Below are positions 23,387 through 33,237 of a stretch of 64,000 bases of DNA, piece after piece (within the stretch, counting starts at the first letter, position 1; every line of letters starts with the position of its first letter). Below the pieces are notes generated by a model that was not told the origin of the DNA, did no database searches, and saw only the letters and a list, made by a program, of their open reading frames with translations. This stretch comes from Symbiotaphrina buchneri (lineage: Eukaryota > Ascomycota > Symbiotaphrinales > Symbiotaphrinaceae). Location of the stretch: the NCBI GenBank assembly GCA_001599915.1, contig BCIG01000008.1:558001-622000 (forward strand). The letters run 5' to 3'. Position numbers and translations under genes: made by a program.

Positions 23387-24556
23387 TTACATCTTGGACA
23401 CTTTGATGGTTTTATACACTGTCTCCAATTCCTCCAAAATCCTGTCTTTGATCTCTTTCTTCGCCCATGATATATTCACCGCGTTTCTCTCCAATTGAAC
23501 CATTTCCTCCATGTCGAAGGGGCACATGCGTTTCGCCAATACCAGGTTTTGCTCTACCCAGTTCATATGCATATATGTCGGGTCATCGGAATTGATCGTG
23601 ATTGGGATCCCAAAATCAAACAAACGTCTAATCAGAGGGAAGACCATATCTGGAGGCTCATGCCTCTGGTACGCATGTGGACATAAGGTCATGCCAATTC
23701 CTCGCTCTTTGATCAGCGCCATTAACTCAGGGCGGTCCGCAGCGTTCAAGCCATGATCGATCCTATCCGCGAAACTTGCCACTTGGCGAATATGCTCATG
23801 AGTGTCCTTCTGATACACATCGCAATGCGCTGTGATTTTGAAGCCGTCTTTCCTCGCTAGCAAAAAGACTTCTTCAAACAAGCTATGCGGTCGATCGAAC
23901 TCGTCGCTGTCAAGTCCAATCGCAGCATAAACGTTGCGGTAGGGCAGCGCGGCCTTGTAGTGCTCCATTGCAGACTCGGGCGACATGTCACGCAGGAAGC
24001 ACATCGTCCAGTTCGAGAACACGCCGAGCTCGCGCTCTGCAGTCTCTTTGGCGCGCTGGAGACCAAGCATCACGGCCGAGATGGGGACGCCTCGGCGCGT
24101 ATGGGCTTGAGGGTCGAAGAAGGGCTCAGCATACCTGACGTTCATGGAGGCCGCCTCGGTGAAGTATGACATGCCCAACTCGAAAAAATCTTCCTCCTCA
24201 AGAAGGACCTCCATACCGCCGTAGTAGGCTTCAAGGAAAGTGGGGTTGCCGTTGTCGCCACGGGCTTTCTTTCGGTGGTTGTACCTGCGAGCTTGTTAGG
24301 CAACGGAACATGCGATGCTAAGGCGAAGGAGACTGCAGATGCGGCCATTTGAGACATACATCACTTTATACGAATTTTCGAGTTCTTGCTCGGTGGCGTA
24401 TTTCAGAGGTACTTTGTTCCTCTGTGCGAGCTTCCATCGCAATGAAGGGGTAAGCGTACCCTCGATATGGACGTGTAGCTCGACTTTAGGAAGATTATGG
24501 ACGAACTCTGCATCTGAGGCGTTCTGGGCTGCTGTTGCAGGCTTGGAGATGGCCAT
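23387..24556 (-). CDS. aah1: Adenine deaminase (Aah1-type)
   Basis: Zinc-dependent deaminase of the adenosine/adenine deaminase family; the fungal Aah1 branch converts adenine to hypoxanthine in purine salvage. Two exons (24360-24556 and 23387-24284, donor GTATGT, 75-bp intron) give 364 residues, close to the Aah1 length. Metal and catalytic motifs: PKVELHVHIEGTL (HxH) near the N-terminus, KITAHCDVY (His), RIDHGLNAADRPEL, and TINSDDPTYMH (Asp-Asp). The start MAISKPATAAQNASDAEFVH precedes the HxH motif by a short distance, as expected. Adenine is preferred over adenosine as substrate by family resemblance, not by a residue I can point to. The gene is divergent from a Dal5-like permease, and a nucleoside hydrolase lies further on. 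Confidence 0.87.
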
Positions 24557-25209
24557 AATTGCTACTGTTGAACGGTTTGCAGCCCCGTTTACCTGGGCCT
24601 ATGAAGATAGAACAAGCAAAGAGAATGCTCCGGGAGACTCAAGACCCCAACGAAGCTAGTTAGGCTACTCGAAGCTTTTCTGCGGGACAGATCTCATTAC
24701 TGTTTTTGGTTGCTTCGACTAACAAGGAGTCTGATAATCAATCAACCATTCTTCTGTCTCTCCTTCGGCATTGGCCACCATCGGGCGGACGGACGGGCCG
24801 GCCGCGAAGCTATCGCGAACCGTATGGTGGGTGTATTTCACCATTCTTTTGTGCTATGTAGTCGGAAAAGTCCAGTGCTAAGATTACTAGAGCGCGTTTG
24901 ACGAGCAAGGATCTTGATCCCCAGATGCCGTTCTGGACCAAGAGTCGGGAGTGTTCGCGGTCCGCGCTCCAACCTCTGCCGAGTTCGGCTACGAAAATGG
25001 TGAACGGCGCACTCACGGCCGGCCGGCCCGTCCGTCGCTCTTTGCTCCCAGCAATTGCTTCCAAGCCAGGGCAAAAGATAAGACACCGACCACAGTGATG
25101 ATTGACAGATATATATACGCTGTGGTCATCCCATGGGCCTTGTTCATCCATCAACTTTGGTCATTGCCTCCAGGTTCCTGCCTCTTGCAGATGAGCAAGC
25201 CCCAGCACG
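24557..25209. promoter_or_regulatory. Divergent promoter region, adenine deaminase / permease
   Basis: A 653-bp divergent promoter. It contains HGATAR-type words (AGATAG at 24605-24610, TGATAA at 24732-24737, AGATAA at 25076-25081), a 16-bp inverted repeat and a TATATATA run at 25110-25117 about 95 bp before the permease ATG. The GATA words fit control by nitrogen status, as expected for purine use, but their number is only slightly above chance. Confidence 0.45.
24788..25036. repeat. Inverted repeat pair spanning 249 bp
   Basis: The left arm GACGGACGGGCCGGCC (24788-24803) is perfectly complementary to GGCCGGCCCGTCCGTC (25021-25036). A second complementary pair, TTCACCATT (24837-24845) and AATGGTGAA (24996-25004), lies inside it but is offset. 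The arrangement resembles a small terminal-inverted-repeat element or a degenerate palindrome. I saw no clear target-site duplication. Confidence 0.6.
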
Positions 25210-26911
25210 ATGGACAAGAAAATCGCCACCACAGACGATCATCATGCCTACGATATGGCTTGTGGGGAGCCTACCACGGAGATCAGCCTGCACAATACTG
25301 CTTTTGCAAAGAGAGTGATGCGCAAAATCGATCTGCGCATTTTGCTCATGATGTTCGTCACCTATAACCTGAACTTCATCGACAAGACCATCTTATCTTC
25401 CGCTTCTGTTTTCGGGTTGACGACTGACAACCACCTTCACGGTACACAATACTCTTGGGTCTCGTCCATCTTCTACTTTGGGTATGCTATTTGAAGACGA
25501 TGCTTTATTTGATTTGCAAAAGCTGACCACCACAGATATCTTATCTACGAGTATCCTACCTCGTTCCTAATTCAAAGGTTACCGGTAGGAAAGTACCTGT
25601 CTTCGACGACCATTATCTGGGGTGTGTTCGTCGCTGTTACGGCAGCTTGCTCTTCATTTGGAGGACTGGCAGCTTGCAGGTTTTTGCTTGGAATGGCCGT
25701 ACGTATCTTCTGTTTTCCCTGATAGGGAAAGCAGTCCGTTGAAACTCTTTTTAGGAAGCTACGGTGACTCCTGCGCACGTTTTTATTACTGCAATGTGGT
25801 GTAAGTATGACCCTCCAGTCGGACAACACAATGCTGAAGCTATATAGACACTCGTGATGAGATTCCAGGTAGGACTGGTATATGGTTTGCCGGAAATTCT
25901 GTTGGAGGCTTCATTGCGTCGCTTGCAGCCTATGGTCTAGGACAGATCGAGCACCCACTCTCGCCATGGCAATGGATGTTCATTGTAAGGACTCTGGTGG
26001 TGTACCGAGCTGAGCCCTGCTAACTACTGTAGGTCTTCGGTATCATTACATCCTGCTGGGGTTGTGTCATGATGTTCTTCATGCCAGATACCGTCCAAAG
26101 CGCGAAGTTTCTCACTGAAGAGGAGAAGCGGTTCGTCGAAGACAGAGTCGTGGCAGCTGGCCTCGGCCGCGTCGATCCCATAACAAGCAGATGGAAGATT
26201 GGACAAGTCATCGAATGCTTCAAGGATCCCAAGACCTGGTTCACCGTGGGTATCTCTATCTGCACTCAGATACCGAATGGTGGGACTGGCTCTTTTGGCA
26301 ACCTCGCTATCAAATCCTTCGGTTTCACCTCCCTGCAGAGCACGCTCGTTTCACTCCCAGCTTCTGTTATTTCAATGAGCGCCATCATGTCCACGGGCTA
26401 CTTGGCGGGCCGTTATAGTAATATCTCTACCTACCTGCTCATCGCTATCGTCATTCTACCGGTTGTTGGCTCGGCGATCATCTATGCCCTGGACGGTAAA
26501 GGCGTCCGACTATTCGCCTACTACCTGCTCGCCTTTGGTCCAGCCGCTATACCGATGGCTTTGGGGCTCCAGTCATCAAACACCAAGGGGGTAACCAAGA
26601 AGATGACACTCACTGCAATCCTCTTCATCACCTACTGTGCAGGCAACATTGCCGGCCCGCAATTCTTTCTCTCTTCAGAGGCAAAAGAGGGCTATCCAAC
26701 TGCCTTCAAAGCTATCCTGATTTGCTACGCACTTGTCATTGTCCTGGCAATCGGCCTCAGGATATATTTGATCTGGGAGAATAAGAGAAGAGATCGTGTA
26801 GAGGGAGAAGCTGCAGCGATTCCCGTCGACGGAAGCAGAAAGGAGGTCACGGCGTTGGACTATGAAGATATTACGGACATGAAGACAGTGGGTTTCAGAT
26901 ATCGTATGTAG
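25210..26911 (+). CDS. MFS transporter of the Dal5/allantoate permease family
   Basis: Plasma-membrane anion:proton symporter of the ACS family (allantoate, nicotinate, vitamins or other carboxylates). Five exons (25210-25481, 25536-25698, 25755-25800, 25848-25984, 26033-26911) give 498 residues with about twelve hydrophobic helices. Typical features are KIDLRILLMMFVTYNLNFID in the first helix, a SSIFYFGYLIYEYPTSFLIQ join across intron 1, and GRTGIWFAGNSVGG. The long central loop contains EEEKRFVEDRV. The conserved TKKMTLTAILFITYCAGNIA and GPQFF lie in the second half. The substrate cannot be read from the sequence. Neighbouring adenine deaminase and nucleoside hydrolase make a purine breakdown product such as allantoate a reasonable guess. 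The start at 25210 follows a TATA-like run and a GATA word. Confidence 0.87.
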
Positions 26912-27526
26912 GCGGTTGCGTTTGTTTTCGGTGAGCGGGGNTTTATATCTTGAGCGGCGATTTGAGTGAGATATATTATACGGACCACGAGATATGGAGA
27001 CTACGATGCGCAGATAGAAGTGGGACACGGGATGCGCTGATTTGTTCAGTTAGTTTTGGGAGTCTTTAGCAAGTCCTTGGTTCAATCCGTCCGTTTTCCA
27101 TTAGGATAGATATTGTACATTTTACTGTCACCTTGTGTTGTCGTAATCCCAGAATCACAATCTCGCATGTATAAGTCCATGAGTCCCAATAGAATCAGCA
27201 GATCATCCACGATCCGATGCCGTCCAATCGATCTCAATAAATCAACTGAAAGATTACTCCTGTCTAGAGGCCGAACTAACCTTTTCGATCTATCGCTTCA
27301 TTCATACTAAAAAATCTCTGCATTCGTTGCAGCCTGGTGCTGGACATGTATCTCGGACGACATCCTCGTTCAGTGGACGCTTATTGCCCCTTTGAGACAG
27401 AGGTTTCCCCGCCAGGACCAATAGCTGTTTTTACTTTGCTGTCTAGGCTTGCTTGAATGATTTATGTGTTGTCCCCCAATTGGAAGACGAAGTGTATTTG
27501 ACACATCGTCAACCTGTCTGCCCGAA
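26912..27526. other. Intergenic: permease 3' end, nucleoside hydrolase promoter
   Basis: About 0.6 kb with no gene I can support. One undetermined base (N) is at 26941, just after the permease stop codon. Confidence 0.5.
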
Positions 27527-29089
27527 ATGACCTCTCGACGCAGAATCATCATTGACACCGACCCAGGTATGGCAATCTTCCACCATCCTGATATTTCACC
27601 AAAGTTAAAACATATGCAGGTGTAGATGATATACTTTGCATGCTTCTGGCTCTATCCGCGGAAGCCGAGGAGATTGAAGTTATGTTACTGTCGATTACTT
27701 ACGGAAACGTCGAAGTTCAGAGGTGTGAAATTTAATCCAGTACGAGTTCTTCGCCTGATAAGATCATAGTTGCTTGAAGAATGCTGTAACTTTATTCCAT
27801 GTCATCGAAAAGGAGCTGAGTTGGCGGAAAGGAAGGGGATTGTCTGAGGGATTTGCGTCATTGAGATCCTTCAGGCCGATTGTGGCTGTTGGTGCTGAGC
27901 ATGCATTGGAAGATGAGATACTCATGGCAGACCACTTTCGTAAGTCCTCGAGTCACAGCCGATATGTAGGTCAGCCGAAATTAACGATGTTCTGTAGATG
28001 GGACTGACGGGATCCATGGAGTGCATGAAAGCGTTTGTGTTGTTCCCTCGTAATTCGAGCCTTTATTGACTGCCACAGCATCCCAATTTAACACCTTCCG
28101 ACACCTGGAAGACCCTTTTCCTGCGGCCTCCTCCCGGGTCAACTGCCGCTGAAATGGCAGAGGCGGAAGAAAATGCTCAACTGTCAAAATTCTTCATTCC
28201 CTCTCAAAGAGCGGCGCATGAAGAGATAGTACGCCTTTTACGCGAGAATCCGAAGGACACCATTACAATCGTCGCCATTGGCCCTCTAACAAACCTTGCT
28301 CTCGCTGCGGCGGAAGACCCAGAAACTTTCCTCAAGGCGAAAGAAGTCGTCGTCATGGGCGGAGCTATTGAGCGCCCTGGCAACATCACGCCTGTGGCAG
28401 AGTTCAACACCTACGCGGATGCGTTAGCCACTGCTCGAATCTTTGCACTCACATCGCCGAGGCCAGCTTCGACCATGCCTTCTCTCCCACTCACCATGTC
28501 TTCCCTACCCGCCTATCCCTCCAATCTGTCTCGGGCATTGAACCTCACGCTCTTCCCGCTCGACATCACTAGTCGACATCTGCTCAAGAGGTCGGAATTC
28601 GAGGCCATTATGGTACCACTTGTGAAAGCTGGCAGTCCGCTGGCCGAATGGGTCTCGGCATGGATGACCCAGACTTTCGAGCGTATTTCTTCTGTCCGTG
28701 AAGGTGTCGTGGACCCAGGCTTGTCACTCCACGATCCGCTGTGCATGTGGTATGTTCTCACGCAATCATCCTCTGCGTGGCAACACTCGCCGGAAGGTCT
28801 GGAGGATATCAGGATCGAGACAGCGGGCCAATGGACGCGGGGAATGCACGTTATTGATCGTCGGAACAAACGGAGAGACAGGAGAAAAGCAGACATTGAA
28901 TACGAAAAGCTCGAGATACTGTCTGGCAACATGGATGACAGAAAGCAAGAGGTACCAGAGGATACGATGGGGTGGGCAAGCATCGATCAAGGGAATAGGA
29001 TTCGAAGAATTGTCAGCTCACCGGGTGAAGATGTTTTTGGGACGTACTTATTGAAACGTATTTTTGGGCAATCAGCAGAGAACTATTAA
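27527..29089 (+). CDS. Inosine-uridine-type nucleoside hydrolase
   Basis: Hydrolyses N-glycosidic bonds of ribonucleosides to free base and ribose. Five exons (27527-27566, 27620-27722, 27770-27939, 27998-28032, 28079-29089) give 452 residues. The N-terminal calcium-binding motif IIIDTDPGVDD is completed across intron 1. Further family motifs are HGTDGIHGVHESHP, assembled from exons 3-5, then VAIGPLTNLALA, EFNTYADA and a C-terminal SLHDPLCMWY with the catalytic-region His-Asp pair. It is longer than bacterial enzymes (about 310), mainly through a C-terminal extension rich in charged residues, as in other filamentous fungi. The 35-nt exon 4 uses a weaker donor (GTTTGT). It fits purine salvage with the adjacent adenine deaminase and permease. 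Confidence 0.9.
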
Positions 29090-29517
29090 TAACCGACAGT
29101 CATTTTCCTAGGTTGATTATTAGATTTCAACCAAATTAAGATTCGTCAACTGTGTTGGGATATCGACGAAGACTACTGTAGGCATGGCTGACTGACTCCT
29201 ATCTGAAGGATACTTCAAAGGGGCCGAAGCCCCCTTTTCCACAGATTCAGGGGCCTACCTTATCGATAACGAACGGGCGGTAACGGATGGCAGAATTACA
29301 AAGTCCCTAACTATCCCCGCAGTGCTAAATTCGGGCCCGCTTCCACCGAGAATCTCCGGCCCCATAATCCCTTACCCCAACCTCGACCCCGACTTTTCTC
29401 TCCAAGCCTTATGTCTTCTTGCTCTTTTCGGTCAAATTAGAACAAACGCCGTTGTATCCTTCATACAATATCCCAAACCGCTTGGAACCTCCTGTCTAGT
29501 TTCTCCTATATTTCATC
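29090..29517. other. Intergenic: promoter of CMD-like gene
   Basis: About 0.4 kb upstream of the CMD-like gene. It includes a TTATCGATAACG sequence near 29262, which contains two overlapping HGATAR-type sites in opposite orientation. No gene seen. Confidence 0.45.
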
Positions 29518-30153
29518 ATGCGTATCCCATATACCAAAAATCCCCCAGATTTCCAAAGCGAGGAAGAAAAGGCCATCCTCGCGCGCGTCCAAGCCCGCCG
29601 CGGGTCCAAAGGTCTGATCCCGCTCGACCTCGCCCTCTTGCACGCCCCACAGATCGCCGACGGCTGGAACTCCCTGCTGGGAGCCGTTCGGACGCGCAAT
29701 TCCCTGCCGGGCGACGTCCGCGAGCTCGCCATTGCTCGCGTCGCCGTCCTGAACCAGGCATGGTTCGAGTGGGGCGCGCACGCACCGCTGGCACGGCAGG
29801 AGGGAGTCAGCGAGGATGGTGTGCTGGGCCTGTTGGATACTGACGGCACCGCCGGGACGGACGCGAGCAGCGCCGAGTACAAAAAGGGCTTGGATGTCAG
29901 GCTGGTGGCCGTCAAGCAATATGCGGATGAGATGACAAGGAACGTTGTTGTCCCGGATGCCGTCTTTGATCGGTTGAAGGAATACTTTGGCGAGAAGCAG
30001 ATCGTGGAGCTGACTGCGACCGTTGCGGCATACAATTGCGTCTCGAGATTCTTGGTAGCCCTGTGAGTGAACTATAACCCTACAACCCCGCACAGCACTA
30101 ATCTCTATCCCAGTGACGTCGCCGAGCAGAATGGGAAGAAGCCTTCGAAGTAG
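29518..30153 (+). CDS. Carboxymuconolactone decarboxylase/AhpD-like protein
   Basis: Two exons (29518-30062 and 30114-30153, donor GTGAGT, 51-bp intron) give 194 residues. The protein shows the AhpD-like helical core: ARVQARRGSKGLIPLDLALL, then NSLPGDVRELAIARVAVLNQ, AWFEWGAHAPLA, and a second helical part ending in VELTATVAAYNCVSRFLVAL. The CxxC motif of peroxidase-active AhpD is absent: the active-helix position reads QAWFEWGAH, so a thiol peroxidase role is unlikely. A His in the EWGAH segment remains, as in CMD members acting on lactones. The true substrate is unknown. Codon use is GC-rich, like other genes here. It ends about 200 bp from the convergent CFEM gene. Confidence 0.82.
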
Positions 30154-30359
30154 ACAAATGGGACTCCCAAACTCGTTCTATATTAGAGGAGGAAAAAGAC
30201 TTCTATTAAAATCGAACAATGACTATGCATGTCTATGGACTTCTGACGCCAGATGTTACAGCCCAATTGACACGTTTCTGGTATACTATACAGAAAGAGC
30301 GAAAACCTCCCGATGCTTTGATATGCGGCAATATACATCAACGCCCAAATAATGCTTTA

Positions 30360-32360
30360 CTATTGTACGTCGAGGTAGAGATCCGTCCCCTTCCTTGTTG
30401 GGGTAAGCCGAGGCACCCACCCGGGCGTGGCCGGAAGACCTTTGTCGTTCACTGCAACCGTGGTCGACTCCGTAGGATGTGCATGAGCGCGCTGCTCCTT
30501 CTCTGCCGAAGTGACTACTCGCCATCTGCTCTGACTTGATGCTGGACTCCCGCTCCCTAGGCCCAACTCCAGGTCTCTTGCGGCGACATCACCTCTCCTT
30601 TTGGAAAGCAGACTCTGTTCCCTAGCGTGGTCTTGGTGAGTCAGGGATCGACCCCTGGAAGATGTCTCCGTCCTAGACCGTCCCTGTTGCCAATGCAACG
30701 AGTCACTGCGGGGTATCCGAGGATAATGCACTCGGTTCATCCCACTACCAGGGCTTGTAACGCTCTTCGGACTCTCCATGACTGGCGTCAATTGTCGCAC
30801 AGGGTCCTCGACCTCTGTATAGCCAGACTCAAAAGACGTGTCGGATGCGTTAGAATAACTGGAAACAGTCTTCCAGGTCTTCCTAGCTGAAGCGTGTGGC
30901 CTTGCTGCCGATGCATGTGTAAACGACTCTCGTGGGACACTAGGTGATGTGTAAACACTGCTAGGCGTGGCGACTGGTGGCGCACGTGGGACGAAGTTTC
31001 TGCCGCCTGGCCTTAGGTTCATTGGATACGGCGCCGACGGTCTTGTCGAGGGATGCACATTTCCGGGTACGGCCGGACGTGCAAGCTCCTTGTGATCCTG
31101 TCCATCCAGAGGCCAGCTGTCCGTCGCAGGTGAGCTACAACAACTGGAGGTCACGGTATTCTCATCTATGTCCGCTTTTCTCTCCGGCGAAGTATCTTCA
31201 AACCATGTTTGGGCTGGTGCCGGGCGCGGGGGCCGACGCGGTAGTCCAGCTGGTCGTTGGCTTATTGTTGGATTTTCAGGCAACAGCTTTGAAACGGTCC
31301 TCCGCCCTTCGGTGCCGTACACTGCAAGCCCCAGCGGCTGGGGGTTAGAACCGTGTTTGTTGCTCTTGTTGCTCCAGAAACTCCAACCGCGATCTGCCAA
31401 ACCAGGTCGTTTAGGGGTGTTACCTCGACCGCGACCACCAAAGTGGGCGAGACCACCAGGTATCCCCGGCGGTTCTATCCGGGGGCTTTTTCCAGGATTC
31501 GAACCAGCAAAGGGAGAATCCTGGACGGTCTTGTGACGCTTCTCGATATCAAATTGAACGTCCTCACTCTGCCTTTTGACTCTCTTGCGACGACAAAGGC
31601 AAGTGAACAGAAAGAGGAAGCCTATAGCGATGGCTGAGGAAACGACACCAGCAACAGCTATACCTGCAATCTGCGCAGTTGTAAGACCAGTCGACTTCAC
31701 TGGACAAACGACAGTCGAACTAGATGGTGAGGCCGAAGATGTTGTTTGAGCAGTCGGCGAAGGTGCGCTCGTAGATGTTGCTGAAGGAGTGCCTGTCTCG
31801 GTGAGAATTTGAGAGAATGAGGAAGAGGCCGAGTCTGGCATCGACGAAGATATTGAAGAGGACAAAGTGGTCAAAGCGGCATTTGAAGTCTGCAAAGCAA
31901 GAGAGGGAGATGCCGATATCATAGTCGTATCTGGGTTATTGACCGTCTCCAATGCATATGCACCACGCAAAGGAGTCACGGTATGCACGACGGTTGCCGT
32001 AAGGGTAGCATGTGTGTTTGGTAAAGTTCCATTTTGCCCTGCGCAGACTTCATAAGCGATTAGGCCAACGTCCTCCTCTTGATCTGTGCAGCTTGATAAT
32101 AAGCACTGCAGGGCTCCCTCCCCTAAGGTGAATCCTGTCGTGCTGTTGTGTGTGCATAGGCAACTGATATCGCTTGTGTCAGGACAAGTGCTAGGAGGAA
32201 ACGCTTCTGAAATAAAGGCTCGAAGGCATGCGAAGGAACAAGCTGGCAATGCCCCGGAGATGAAAGGAGGAATTTCTGTTGAATTCGTATCTGCAGTTGA
32301 AATTATAATATATAGCTGTAGGGCGAAGAGGACCAGGTCTAATCGTCCGAGAGTGATCAT
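30360..32360 (-). CDS. CFEM-domain single-pass membrane protein
   Basis: A single-exon gene of 666 residues. An N-terminal hydrophobic segment (LDLVLFALQLYIIISTA) serves as signal peptide. A CFEM domain follows at about residues 35-110 with eight Cys: CSFAC, PSTC, ISCLC, LQC, SSC, EVC. The Asp before the CLC pair (DISCLC), the haem-iron ligand in haem-binding CFEM proteins, is present. A Ser/Thr-rich stalk leads to one transmembrane helix (IAGIAVAGVVSSAIAIGFLF) and a basic stop-transfer CRRKRVKR. The remaining 390 residues are a cytoplasmic, Pro/Ser/Arg-rich, probably disordered tail. This layout suggests a surface sensor or anchored receptor rather than a GPI-linked haem scavenger. Stop and start are both clear. 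Confidence 0.85.
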   Translation of the reverse strand: MITLGRLDLVLFALQLYIIISTADTNSTEIPPFISGALPACSFACLRAFISEAFPPSTCPDTSDISCLCTHNSTTGFTLGEGALQCLLSSCTDQEEDVGLIAYEVCAGQNGTLPNTHATLTATVVHTVTPLRGAYALETVNNPDTTMISASPSLALQTSNAALTTLSSSISSSMPDSASSSFSQILTETGTPSATSTSAPSPTAQTTSSASPSSSTVVCPVKSTGLTTAQIAGIAVAGVVSSAIAIGFLFLFTCLCRRKRVKRQSEDVQFDIEKRHKTVQDSPFAGSNPGKSPRIEPPGIPGGLAHFGGRGRGNTPKRPGLADRGWSFWSNKSNKHGSNPQPLGLAVYGTEGRRTVSKLLPENPTISQRPAGLPRRPPRPAPAQTWFEDTSPERKADIDENTVTSSCCSSPATDSWPLDGQDHKELARPAVPGNVHPSTRPSAPYPMNLRPGGRNFVPRAPPVATPSSVYTSPSVPRESFTHASAARPHASARKTWKTVSSYSNASDTSFESGYTEVEDPVRQLTPVMESPKSVTSPGSGMNRVHYPRIPRSDSLHWQQGRSRTETSSRGRSLTHQDHAREQSLLSKRRGDVAARDLELGLGSGSPASSQSRWRVVTSAEKEQRAHAHPTESTTVAVNDKGLPATPGWVPRLTPTRKGTDLYLDVQ

Positions 32361-33237
32361 ATTATGAGAAGACTGTCAATGCCTTAGCATGTGTCTGGGG
32401 CCATAAGAATTCCCGTGCCCACTTACCTGCCTGCAGATTCTCAACAGACGGCAACAGTAGGATTATTAAAGACGAAGGTAATATGTCTAGACTGGACTAT
32501 GAGAAAGAAATAGATATTGAGATCAGGCAATAAATTGCAAGAGACAGTTTCACATAAGAAAGATGAGGGAAGGAAAGTATCATGACGGGCATGATATTAT
32601 TGTTCTCGATCCCGAGAAAAACAATGGGACGCAGAACGTTTCGCGCAGAGCGCCTCCGTCATCATCGCCCCTTTCATTTCGTGTTAATTGGGTGTCTGTC
32701 ATGGGCGACTGCGTTAAGCGCCGCCTCCAGTCAAGAAGGACGCAGTGACCATGTTGCAGAAGGATGAGCTCTTGACTTGTGGATTGCCATGATCAAGGGA
32801 CGATGATGCACTCACGTAACTGGATAGCCGCCGAGCCATCAGGTTGGGCGCTAAGCACGGCCAGCCCACGCTAAGCCAGGTACGAGTGTCAGGGGTCCTG
32901 CTTTCCCCCTATCTACGAATAGAGATGTCGTTCTACGCAGTATAATCTTCCAATAATGATCGATTGGATTCGATCATCTCCTGAGTTACTGTCTCCCCAA
33001 GTTCGACGTCATAACTCTACCCAGGTACTCCTGGCACCCATAGCAGGGGCCTTACGTTGGAAATTTATTCATCGGTCGATGCTTGCCCCGTAGGGCGCTC
33101 GAATGCAACCATTGTACGAATACGGATTTATGCAGACGTACTTACTGTACATGCTTGAGCGTTGTTCTTAACGTATTGTAGCCTCTAGGCGCTATGGTAT
33201 GGGATCCAGTCATCTGCTCCGTAGCAATGGTCTCAGA
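32361..33237. other. Intergenic: CFEM gene promoter and 3' region of unknown gene
   Basis: About 0.9 kb. It should hold the promoter of the CFEM gene, which is on the minus strand. I see no gene or repeat I can support. Confidence 0.45.

Noticed and set aside
29496-30093. Two long minus-strand open frames opposite the CMD-like gene
   Set aside because: They are shadows of a GC-rich coding exon; the plus strand carries the recognisable AhpD-like fold.
31488-31510. Sequence resembling a tRNA B box (GGTTCGAATCC on the minus strand)
   Set aside because: It lies inside the CFEM coding sequence in frame and has no matching A box or acceptor stem.
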